In this document: one piece after another, positions 35,206 through 43,700 of the stretch
How positions within the stretch are numbered: the stretch's first letter is position 1
Layout: each line of letters begins with the position of its first letter
Source: an uncultured Maribacter sp.
GTDB lineage: Bacteria; Bacteroidota; Bacteroidia; Flavobacteriales; Flavobacteriaceae
Assembly (NCBI RefSeq): GCF_947500405.1
Contig: NZ_CANMRY010000007.1
Span: forward strand, 1-64,000
Direction: 5' to 3'
DNA length: 64,000 nucleotides
Program-made: the position numbers and the translations under genes
Notes under the pieces: model-generated
What the model was told of the DNA's origin: nothing
Database searches by the model: none
The model's input: the letters and a program-made list of their open reading frames with translations, nothing else

Positions 35206-35348
35206 GGCAATATTGCCCAATTTATTAATGTGTGGTAAATGTATAAGAATTATTCTTACAAAAAACGAGGTAATGTTAAGTATTTGTAAATATTCCTTTA
35301 TATTAGATGAAATACACTCCTTATGTTGTTTTTTTCGATGAAATACAC
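35206..35348 (-). promoter_or_regulatory. Probable T6SS control region upstream of tssD1
   Basis: It contains three palindromic or repeated motifs. GGCAATATTGCC (35206-35217) is a perfect 12-base palindrome. TAAGAATTATTCTTA (35244-35258) is a 15-base palindrome. GATGAAATACAC occurs twice (35306-35317 and 35337-35348), 31 bases apart, about three helical turns. A weak promoter-like TTG...TACATTTA overlaps the 15-base palindrome on the minus strand. The motifs suggest regulator binding sites; none matches a regulator I can name. Confidence 0.5.
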
Positions 35349-35367
35349 ATTGGATTACTCGATAAAC

Positions 35368-35457
35368 TTATTTTTTTGCTGCCATTTTAATCAATTTGGT
35401 AATTTTTTGCACGAGCTTAGAGAGCTTATGTACTCCTTTTTTCTTTTTAAAAGACAT
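35368..35457 (-). CDS. Possible 29-residue lysine-rich amphipathic peptide
   Basis: A minus-strand frame encoding a peptide that starts MSFKKKKGVHKLSKLVQ and ends KMAAKK (11 lysines, hydrophobic residues every three to four positions). The composition is far from random for such AT-rich DNA and would form a cationic amphipathic helix. It lies upstream of tssD1 on the same strand. There is no clear ribosome binding site, as is usual here. It may be a real small gene or a chance frame. Confidence 0.35.
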   Translation of the reverse strand: MSFKKKKGVHKLSKLVQKITKLIKMAAKK

Positions 35458-35540
35458 TTTTTTGTAAGTTATATGTTTTAAAAATCTATTTTTTCCTACT
35501 ATTTTAAATAATACTTATAATAGCTAAAGAAAATAGTAGT

Positions 35541-35705
35541 ATGTTAGTACTAATTTTTGTGCTCCTTTTTTCTTGTTATTTTTTATTGGGAAGATTTTTA
35601 TTTGAGATAAAAAAAAGTTTTAAAATTTTCTATCACTTCTTATGCAATGAAAAGGTCAATTTTGAATATCTTAGCGAAATTCTAATTTTAAAACTAAAAT
35701 TTTAG
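35541..35705 (+). CDS. Possible 54-residue membrane peptide (doubtful)
   Basis: A plus-strand frame starting MLVLIFVLLFSCYFLLGRFLFEIKKS, one hydrophobic helix and a basic tail. AT-rich DNA readily yields such frames by chance, and it is followed by 88 bases before nhaD. Recorded because it is the only other frame in this 611-base gap. Confidence 0.15.
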   Translation: MLVLIFVLLFSCYFLLGRFLFEIKKSFKIFYHFLCNEKVNFEYLSEILILKLKF

Positions 35706-35793
35706 AAGAACACTTTGAAAACAATTAATTTAAAAAAAGTATTTATTTACAAATATTTTTTTAACAACCAATTTTAATTAAAATTTATCTAGA

Positions 35794-37188
35794 ATGGAAT
35801 CAGCAATTATTCTTGTATTTGTGTTAGGATATCTAGCAATAACATTAGAACATAATTTAAAAATTGACAAACTAATACCAGCTTTGGTAATGATGGCTAT
35901 ATGTTGGGCATTAATAGCTTTGGGTATTGATGGTTTTGGTACTTGGTTTGATTCTAGTGCACATGCCCTTGTTGATAATTTTGGAGGCATGGAACACGAA
36001 AGTAAGCTGCATTTAATGGAGGAGACTTTATTACATCATCTCGGTAAAACATCGGAGATATTAGTTTTCTTACTTGGAGCTATGACTATAGTGGAAATTA
36101 TAGATTATTTTGATGGTTTTGCAACAATAAAAAGTTTTATAAAAACAAAAAGTAAGAGTAAAATCTTATGGATATTTTGCTTCTTAGCATTCATTTTATC
36201 TGCTATTATAGATAATTTAACAGCAACTATTGTTTTAATATCTATTTTACAAAAAATAGTTAAAGAAAGAGATGTAAGAATATGGTATGCAGGTCTTATA
36301 ATCATTGCTGCTAATGCTGGTGGTGCTTGGTCTCCAATTGGAGATGTAACAACAACTATGTTGTGGATAGGAAATAAAGTGTCTACAGGGAAATTAGTGA
36401 GTTTTCTTCTTTTGCCTTCTCTTGTTTGTATGTTGGTTCCAGCATTTATTGCTTCTTTTTTACCAGCGTTTAAAGGAGATTTAAATGTTTCTGAAGAGGA
36501 AGGTAAAGCGCCAGGAAAATTTAGCGCAAGAATGCTATATCTAGGTTTAGGAGCTATAGTTTTTGTTCCAATATTTAAAACCGTAACTCATTTGCCTCCA
36601 TATGTAGGAATGATGCTTTCTTTAGGTGTAGTTGCAACTTTTGCAGAAATTTATAGTAACAGTAAATTTAATATAACTAGTTTAGATGAGACTGATGGAG
36701 AACATATGGCGGCTCACCATAGCCCAGTTCATTCTTCTTTATCTAAAATTGAAATGCCAAGTATCCTTTTCTTTTTAGGAATATTAATGGCAGTTGCTGC
36801 ATTAGAGTCTTTAGGACAGTTATTTGGTTTTGCTAGCTGGTTACAAGAGTCTACACCAATGTTAGGAACAGAGTTAGCTGGTACACGTGTTTCAGACTTA
36901 GTTGTATTACTATTAGGAGTTGGTTCTGCTGTAATAGATAATGTACCATTAGTTGCTGCTAGTTTAGGAATGTTCTCAGAAAGCTTGGATAATCAGTTGT
37001 GGCACTTTATTGCCTATGCTGCTGGTACTGGTGGTAGTATGTTAATAATAGGTTCTGCAGCAGGTGTTGTAGCAATGGGTATGGAGAAAATAGATTTCTT
37101 TTGGTACCTAAAGAAAATTGCTTGGTTAGCTTTCGTAGGATTTTTATCTGGTGCAATAGTATTTATTATATTAAGACAATTTATATAA
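35794..37188 (+). CDS. nhaD: NhaD-type sodium/proton antiporter
   Basis: A 464-residue polytopic membrane protein with about 12 helices. Characteristic segments are AIIDNLTATIVLISIL, IIIAANAGGAWSPIGDVTTTMLWI and GVGSAVIDNVPLVAASLGMF, the two buried-charge half-motifs of the NhaD/ion transporter superfamily. It exports sodium in exchange for protons and supports pH and salt balance. It reads rightward, divergent from the T6SS locus, and has its own transcription start in the 611-base gap. Confidence 0.93.
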   Translation: MESAIILVFVLGYLAITLEHNLKIDKLIPALVMMAICWALIALGIDGFGTWFDSSAHALVDNFGGMEHESKLHLMEETLLHHLGKTSEILVFLLGAMTIVEIIDYFDGFATIKSFIKTKSKSKILWIFCFLAFILSAIIDNLTATIVLISILQKIVKERDVRIWYAGLIIIAANAGGAWSPIGDVTTTMLWIGNKVSTGKLVSFLLLPSLVCMLVPAFIASFLPAFKGDLNVSEEEGKAPGKFSARMLYLGLGAIVFVPIFKTVTHLPPYVGMMLSLGVVATFAEIYSNSKFNITSLDETDGEHMAAHHSPVHSSLSKIEMPSILFFLGILMAVAALESLGQLFGFASWLQESTPMLGTELAGTRVSDLVVLLLGVGSAVIDNVPLVAASLGMFSESLDNQLWHFIAYAAGTGGSMLIIGSAAGVVAMGMEKIDFFWYLKKIAWLAFVGFLSGAIVFIILRQFI

Positions 37189-37247
37189 GTCACATAATTT
37201 AATAGATAAATTACCGTTATAAAGGCAACTCCTATAAGAGAAATTAT

Positions 37248-37940
37248 ATGTTATTATTTCAAGATTTAGCGCAAGATTCTGCCGCTGGAGATGTACTCTC
37301 CGAAGAGAAAACATTATCTGTAATAGATTTAATTTTTAACGGTGGTACAGGTAGTGTATTAATTATATCTGTACTGTTTATTATGCTTGCAGTTGCTTTA
37401 TATATTTATTTTGAAAGATTGTTAGCAGTAAATGCAGCTTCTAAAATAGATAAAAATTTCATGAACCAAATTCGTGATCATGTAACAAATGGCAAACTAG
37501 AAGCTGCCAAATTGTTATGTGCACAAACAGATTCCCCGGTAGCAAGATTAACAGAGAAAGGAGTTTCTAGAATAGGAAAACCTTTAGATGATATTAATAC
37601 TGCAATTGAAAATGCAGGCACATTAGAAGTATATAAGTTAGAAAAAAATGTAAGTGTTTTGGCTACAGTCGCTGGCGCTGCACCTATGATTGGTTTCTTA
37701 GGTACCGTTATTGGTATGATTTTGGCTTTCCATGAAATGGCAAGTAGTGGAGGGCAAGCAGAGATGGGGTCTTTAGCATCAGGTATTTATACCGCTATGA
37801 CAACAACTGTAGCAGGTCTTATTGTAGGTATTATTGCTTATATGGGTTATAACCATTTAGTGAATAGAACAGATAAAGTAGTGCATAAGATGGAGGCTAA
37901 CGCTGTAGAGTTCTTAGATTTATTAAATGAACCTCTATAG
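37248..37940 (+). CDS. exbB: ExbB/TolQ-type proton channel subunit
   Basis: A 230-residue MotA/TolQ/ExbB protein with three membrane helices (about 34-52, 137-160 and 182-203). The conserved VAGAAPMIGFLGTVIGMILAF and GIYTAMTTTVAGLIVGIIAY segments line the channel. With ExbD it converts the proton gradient into motion of TonB. It heads a tight operon: exbD begins 11 bases later. Confidence 0.92.
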   Translation: MLLFQDLAQDSAAGDVLSEEKTLSVIDLIFNGGTGSVLIISVLFIMLAVALYIYFERLLAVNAASKIDKNFMNQIRDHVTNGKLEAAKLLCAQTDSPVARLTEKGVSRIGKPLDDINTAIENAGTLEVYKLEKNVSVLATVAGAAPMIGFLGTVIGMILAFHEMASSGGQAEMGSLASGIYTAMTTTVAGLIVGIIAYMGYNHLVNRTDKVVHKMEANAVEFLDLLNEPL

Positions 37941-37951
37941 AATTTAAAAGT

Positions 37952-38338
37952 ATGAAATTAAAAGGAAGAAATAAAGTAAGTCCAGACTTTAGTATGTCTT
38001 CAATGACAGATATAGTATTTCTGTTGTTAATATTTTTTATGCTTACTGCTAACTCCCCTAATGCTTTAGATTTATTATTACCTAAGGCAAAAGGAAAATC
38101 TACTAATACGCAGAATGTATCTGTTAGTATAGATAAGAATTTACAGTACTACGTTAATAATGAAAGAATTAACGGAGAATACATTGAAATTGAATTAAAA
38201 AAGGCACTAGAAGGACAAGAAAAACCCACTATTATTCTTAGAGCAGAAGAAAGTGTTGCTATTAAAGAGGCAGTAAACGTTATGGATATTGCAAATAGAA
38301 ATAGTTATAAGGTTATTTTGGCAGTGCGACCAAATTAA
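37952..38338 (+). CDS. exbD: ExbD/TolR-type subunit
   Basis: A 128-residue protein with a single N-terminal helix. The essential aspartate is in MTDIVFLLLIFFML (Asp near 21), and the periplasmic domain ends KVILAVRPN. It partners the preceding ExbB. Its stop overlaps the start of the tonB-like gene (TAATG), so translation is coupled. Confidence 0.92.
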   Translation: MKLKGRNKVSPDFSMSSMTDIVFLLLIFFMLTANSPNALDLLLPKAKGKSTNTQNVSVSIDKNLQYYVNNERINGEYIEIELKKALEGQEKPTIILRAEESVAIKEAVNVMDIANRNSYKVILAVRPN

Positions 38339-39237
38339 TGGCATTTTTAGACACTAAACACAAGAAAAATTCTTTTACAATAACCACACTTTTATTAAGT
38401 GTACTATTGCTTGTGCTTTTTTATATAGGTCTTACCTATATGGATCCTCCTGAGGAAAATGGAATTTCCGTAAATTTTGGAACTACTAGTTTTGGTAGCG
38501 GTAAAGTACAACTTAAAGAAAAAATTAGGTCAGAACCTTTAGATAACCCACGAGAAGAAACCATGCAAGAAGAAGTTGTGGAAGAACAAATTCAAGAGAA
38601 GGTTCCCGAGCAGCATATTGCCGAAGAAACTCCAGCAGAAGAAGTATTAACGCAAGAGAGTGAAGAGTCTATAAGGATTAAGCAACAACAACAAGCAAAG
38701 AAAAAAGCAGATGATGCAGCAAAAAAAGCAAAAGCAGAAGCAGCAAGAGTTGCTAAAGAAAAACGTGAAGCTGAAGAAAAAATAAGAAAAGAAAAAGCAG
38801 CAAAGAAAGCAAAGTTAGATGCTATGATGGGTGGCTTAAATAAATCTGACGGCACTGCATCAGGAAGTGAAGGAGATGATAATAGAGCAGGGGATAAAGG
38901 GCAGCCAGATGGTGATCCTTATGCAACTAGTTATTATGGTAACCCAGGTTCTGGAACCGGAACTGGGGGTTATGGGTTAAACGGGAGGTCTTTAGTTAAT
39001 AAAGGTAAAGTTGCGCAAGAGTGTAATGAGTCTGGTAGAGTAGTTGTTAAAATTATTGTAGATAGAAACGGTAAGGTTATAAGTGCAACACCTGGTGTTA
39101 AAGGCACAACAAATAATAGTGATTGTTTACTAGAGCCGGCAAAAAGAACAGCATTTATGCATAAATGGAATTTAGATTCTAATGCGCCAAGTAAACAGGT
39201 TGGCTTTGTTGTTGTTAATTTTAAACTAGGAGAGTGA
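38338..39237 (+). CDS. tonB: TonB-like energy transducer
   Basis: A 299-residue protein. An N-terminal membrane helix spans about 15-33 (TITTLLLSVLLLVLFYIGL). A long Glu- then Lys/Ala-rich periplasmic span follows (KKADDAAKKAKAEAARVAKEKREAEEK) and a glycine-rich linker. A compact C-terminal TonB/TolA-like domain comes last (ESGRVVVKIIVDRNGKVISATPG...FVVVNFKLGE). It passes energy from ExbB-ExbD to outer-membrane transporters. Its stop overlaps the GTG start of folC. Confidence 0.88.
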   Translation: MAFLDTKHKKNSFTITTLLLSVLLLVLFYIGLTYMDPPEENGISVNFGTTSFGSGKVQLKEKIRSEPLDNPREETMQEEVVEEQIQEKVPEQHIAEETPAEEVLTQESEESIRIKQQQQAKKKADDAAKKAKAEAARVAKEKREAEEKIRKEKAAKKAKLDAMMGGLNKSDGTASGSEGDDNRAGDKGQPDGDPYATSYYGNPGSGTGTGGYGLNGRSLVNKGKVAQECNESGRVVVKIIVDRNGKVISATPGVKGTTNNSDCLLEPAKRTAFMHKWNLDSNAPSKQVGFVVVNFKLGE

Positions 39238-40445
39238 CCTATTTAGAAACACTAGATTGGATGTTTGCACAACTTCCAATGTATCAAAAAAAAGGTAAAT
39301 CGGCCTTTAATGGAAAGTTAGATAATATTAAGAGTTTAGCATTCCATTTAAAAAATCCGCATAAAAAATTTAAAAGTATTCATGTAGCTGGGACTAATGG
39401 CAAAGGTTCTAGTAGTCATATGTTAGCTTCTGTTCTTCAAGAAGCTGGTTATAAGGTTGGTTTGTATACATCACCACATCTAAAGGACTTTAGAGAGCGT
39501 ATTCGTATTAATGGAGAGCCAGTATCAGAAACGTATGTTGTAGATTTTATAGAGGATAATCAATCTTTTTTTGAAGTTAATAAACTTTCTTTTTTTGAGA
39601 TGACAGTAGGTATGGCTTTTGCTTATTTTGCTAAAGAAAAAGTAGATATAGCTATAGTTGAAGTTGGTTTAGGTGGGAGGTTAGATTCTACGAACATAAT
39701 TAATCCAGAAGCTTCTTTGATTACAAATATAGGCTTGGATCATACCGATATGTTGGGAGATACTCTACCGAAGATAGCCTTTGAAAAAGCAGGGATTATA
39801 AAAGAGAATATTCCAGTTGTTATTAGTGAATACCAGGAAGAAACGGCTAATGTTTTTAATGATAGAGCAAAAAATAATAATGCCGAAATAATCTTTGCAT
39901 CTACTTTAGAAAGTAAAGAATATATTACAGATTTATTAGGATCGTATCAAACAAAAAATATAAAAGGGGTAGTAACTCTTTTAAAGGTTTTAAAGGCTTT
40001 TAAAGTCACAGAAGAGAATATTGAACAAGGTTTAAAAAATGTAGTAGGTAATACAGGTTTATTAGGTAGATGGCAAGTGCTAGGTTCCAAACCTTTATTA
40101 GTTTGCGATACTGCTCATAACCAAGAGGGATTAAAATTAGTTGTTGATCAGATAAAAAAGCAAAATTATACAGATTTACATATTGTTTTAGGTTTTGTAA
40201 AGGATAAAAGTTTAGAAACAGTATTGCCGTTATTTCCAAAAAGAGCAAAATATTATTTTTGTAAGCCAAATATTTTTAGAGGATTAAATGAAGGCGATTT
40301 AAAAAGTAAAGCGGAACTTTTTGGTTTAAGAGGAGCTGTATATAACTCAGTCTCAGAAGCTTTAAATACGGCAAAGAAAAATGCAAAAGAATCTGACTTT
40401 ATTTTTGTCGGAGGGAGTAATTTTGTAGTTGCAGAAATAGTTTAA
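39234..40445 (+). CDS. folC: Folylpolyglutamate synthase / dihydrofolate synthase
   Basis: A 403-residue Mur-ligase-family enzyme. The P-loop is VAGTNGKGSSSHML, followed by TSPHLKDFRERIRINGEPV, VEVGLGGRLDSTN and ITNIGLDHTDMLG, which are FolC signatures. It adds glutamate to folates. The start is GTG at 39234, overlapping the tonB stop (GTGA). No ATG fits the conserved N-terminus TYLETLDWMFAQLPMYQ. Coupling to exbBD-tonB is common in Flavobacteriia. Confidence 0.93.
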   Translation: MTYLETLDWMFAQLPMYQKKGKSAFNGKLDNIKSLAFHLKNPHKKFKSIHVAGTNGKGSSSHMLASVLQEAGYKVGLYTSPHLKDFRERIRINGEPVSETYVVDFIEDNQSFFEVNKLSFFEMTVGMAFAYFAKEKVDIAIVEVGLGGRLDSTNIINPEASLITNIGLDHTDMLGDTLPKIAFEKAGIIKENIPVVISEYQEETANVFNDRAKNNNAEIIFASTLESKEYITDLLGSYQTKNIKGVVTLLKVLKAFKVTEENIEQGLKNVVGNTGLLGRWQVLGSKPLLVCDTAHNQEGLKLVVDQIKKQNYTDLHIVLGFVKDKSLETVLPLFPKRAKYYFCKPNIFRGLNEGDLKSKAELFGLRGAVYNSVSEALNTAKKNAKESDFIFVGGSNFVVAEIV

Positions 40446-40462
40446 AATTTTTCTTTTTTTCT

Positions 40463-40492
40463 TTGGGTAAACCAAAAACTATTATATATTTG
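40463..40492 (+). promoter_or_regulatory. Flavobacterial promoter for tRNA-Val
   Basis: TTG at 40463-40465 and TATATTTG at 40485-40492, separated by 19 bases. This exactly fits the Bacteroidota consensus TTG-N19-TAnnTTTG and lies 14 bases before the tRNA. Confidence 0.85.
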
Positions 40493-40506
40493 CACACCCT
40501 TAACAA

Positions 40507-40581
40507 GGGCTCTTAGCTCAGTTGGTTCAGAGCACCTGCCTTACAAGCAGGGGGTCACTGGTTCGAATCCAGTAGGGCCCA
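40507..40581 (+). tRNA. tRNA-Val (anticodon TAC)
   Basis: A cloverleaf folds fully. The acceptor stem is GGGCTCT/AGGGCCC, the D arm AGCTCAGTTGGTTCAGAGC, the anticodon stem CCTGC/GCAGG with loop CTTACAA (anticodon TAC, 40542-40544), and the T arm CTGGTTCGAATCCAG. The 3' CCA is not encoded. It is flanked by a clear promoter and terminator, so it is a single-gene unit. Confidence 0.97.
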
Positions 40582-40587
40582 CAGTAA

Positions 40588-40622
40588 TTAAAAAGCTTCC
40601 AAAAAAATTGGAAGCTTTTTTT
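40588..40622 (+). terminator. Terminator of tRNA-Val
   Basis: AAAAAGCTTCCAA and TTGGAAGCTTTTT form a 13-bp stem with an A-rich loop, ending in a T-run, 7 bases after the tRNA. It is symmetric enough to act in both directions. Confidence 0.9.
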
Positions 40623-40734
40623 GTTTACATTGCTTGTGTTTAAATAACTTATTATTTACAATCATTTAGGAGTTTAAACGTTATTTATAGCAAGAGTTTG
40701 GTTTACAGTTAAAAACTCGGAATAAGTAAAAGGT

Positions 40735-43700
40735 ATGCTCAATAAAAGCATTAAATTTTTAATAGAAAACAAGCTAGTAGCTCTCATACTCTTGTTTTTG
40801 TTTTTTGCTTGGGGAATTATACATGCGCCATTTAATTTGGGGTTTGGAATATTTCCCAGCGACCCTGTGTCTGTAGATGCTATACCTAATATTGGGGAAA
40901 ATCAACAAATAGTTTATACGGAGTGGGAAGGGAAATCTCCACAAGATATAGAAGACCAAATTACTTATCCATTAACATCTAGTTTACTTGGGACACCTGG
41001 AGTAAAATCGATAAGAAGTTCATCTATGTTTGGTTTTTCTAGTATTTATATCATTTTTAAAGATGATGTAGATTTTTATTGGTCAAGAAGTAGACTATTA
41101 GAAAAATTAAATGCCTTACCTACTAATCTATTACCAAATGGAGTAAAACCAACATTAGGTCCAGATGCAACAGCTTTAGGTCAAATATTTTGGTATACTT
41201 TAGAAGGTAGAGGTGAAAAAGGAGAAGTTACTGGAGGTTGGGATTTGCATGAAATAAGATCTATACAAGATTTTTATGTTAAAAATGCTCTTTTGTCTGC
41301 AGATGGAGTTTCAGAAGTTGCTTCTATTGGTGGGTTTACACAAGAATACCAAATAGACATTAATCCAGAGTTAATGCGACAATACAATATTACTATTACA
41401 GATGTTGTAAAAGCAGTAAAAGAAAGTAATAAAGATGTAGGAGCAAAGACCATTGAAATAAATCAGATAGAATATTTTGTTAGAGGATTGGGTTATATAA
41501 AAAATAAAGAAGATTTAGAAAATACCCAAGTAACAAGCAAAAACTTTATTCCAATAAAAATTAAAGATATAGCTAAAGTTGCTTTTGGTCCAGCAGAGCG
41601 TAGAGGTGTTTTAGATAAGGAAGGAGCAGAGGTGGTTGGAGGTGTTGTCGTAGCTCGTTATGGAGAAAATCCAATGAAAGTTATTTCAGAAGTTAAAGAA
41701 AAAATTAATGATATAGCTTTAGGGTTACCTGTAAAAACCTTAAAAGACGGAAGGGTATCTCAACTTACAATTGTGCCTTTTTATGACAGGACTACGTTGA
41801 TAAAAGAAAGTATAAATACACTCGGAGATGCGTTAACTTTTGAAATATTAATTACAATATTAGTTGTAATAGTGATGCTCTTTAATCTTAGAGTTTCAAT
41901 TCTTATTTCTGGATTAATGCCTATTGCTGTTCTAATGGTGTTTATAGCAATGAAATTTTTTAGAGTCGAGGCTAATATAGTAGCCCTTTCTGGTATTGCT
42001 ATTGCAATTGGTACAATGGTAGATATGGGAATAATATTATCAGAAAATATTATTCGCCATTTAGAAGCAAAACAAGAGAATGAAACTGTAGATAAGTTAG
42101 TTTATAATGCTACGATAGAAGTTTCGGGAGCTATTATTACCGCAGGTTTAACTACTATTGTAAGTTTTATTCCAGTTTTTACTTTAACTGGAGCTGAAGG
42201 GAAATTATTTGTGCCGTTAGCTTTTACAAAGACGGCTGCGTTAACAGCTTCTATGATCGTTGCGTTATTTGTAATACCACCTTTTGCTGCAAAGTTATTT
42301 CAACCATACAAAGAGGTAAAGAAAAAAATAGTAATAGCAGGTAATATAGTGTTTGCAGGATTAGGAATAATTACAATTATTTTTGGTTATTACATTGGAG
42401 CCTTGTTATTAGGTTTTGCAATTCTAGGGATAATAAAAAAACTAGGTAAAATAACAAAAAATCAATTTAAGAACTATCAATTACTATGGAGTAGTTTTGT
42501 TATTTTAATTCTATTAAGTTATTATTGGAGACCATTAAGTTATGGTAATACAATAGTAAGTAATTTATTCTTTGTTGTAATAATTTGCCTTTTGGTTTTA
42601 GGGGTCTTACTCATATTTCGAAAATATTACGAGGTTATTTTGGTTTGGGCACTTGCAAATAAAGTTAAGTTTTTAAGTATTCCTATCGGGTTATTATTTT
42701 TTGGTGCATTGATAATGATAAATACTGGGAAAGAGTTTATGCCGTCCTTAGATGAAGGGTCTTTTTTACTTATGCCTACTTCTTTACCACATTCAGGAAC
42801 ATCAGAAAATAAAAGAGTTTTAACACAGCTGGATATGGCTGTTGCTACTATTCCAGAGATAGAAACAGTAGTTGGTAAGGCAGGAAGGGTAAGTTCTGTA
42901 TTAGATCCAGCTCCTTTGTCAATGTATGAAAATATTATTTTATACAAACCAGAATTTATTTTAGATAAACAAGGGAGACCTATTTCTTTTAAAGTTAATG
43001 AAGAAAATCTTTTTGAAACTAGAAGAGGAGATTTTGTAAAATCAGGAGAAGGTTATAATATAAAAGATTTAATTATAGATGATGAGGGAGAGTTTTACAG
43101 AAATTGGCGACCAGAAATAAGAAATATAGATGATATATGGAAGGCAATTGTAAATGTAACTAAATTGCCGGGAGTAACTACAGCACCTAAATTACAGCCT
43201 ATAGAAACCCGTCTTGTAATGTTGCAAACAGGAATGCGAGCTCCAATGGGTATAAAAGTTAAAGGAAATAATTTAAAATCTATTGAGGCATTAGGAATAG
43301 CTTTAGAAAAGATACTCAAAAGTGTTAAGGGGGTTAAAAAAGAAGCTGTATTTGCGGATAGAATTGTAGGTAAACCGTATTTATTGGTAGATATAGATAG
43401 AGAAAAAATAGCCCGATACGGTGTTTCTATTTTAGAGGTTCAGGAATTATTAGAGGTAGCTGTAGGGGGGGAAGTTTTAACACATACAATAGAGGGAAGG
43501 GAGCGCTATAATGTTCGAGTTAGATACCCAAGAGAATTAAGAGCTACCCCTGAGGATATAGAAAAAATATATTTATCGATAGGGGAAGAAAACTCTATAC
43601 CACTTTCAGATGTAGTTACAATACGCTATAAAAAAGGACCGCAAATTATAAAAAGTGAGGATGGTTTTTTAGTTGGCTATGTTCTTTTCGATAAAGAAGA

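Noticed and set aside
35188..35222. Sigma-54 promoter suggested by TGGGCAATATTGCC near tssD1
   Set aside because: Spacing between the GG and GC elements is 8 and not 10, and the sequence is better explained as a palindrome.
35306..35348. GATGAAATACAC direct repeats as a CRISPR or iteron array
   Set aside because: Only two 12-base copies here and one partial copy elsewhere, with no cas or replication genes; kept as a possible regulator site.
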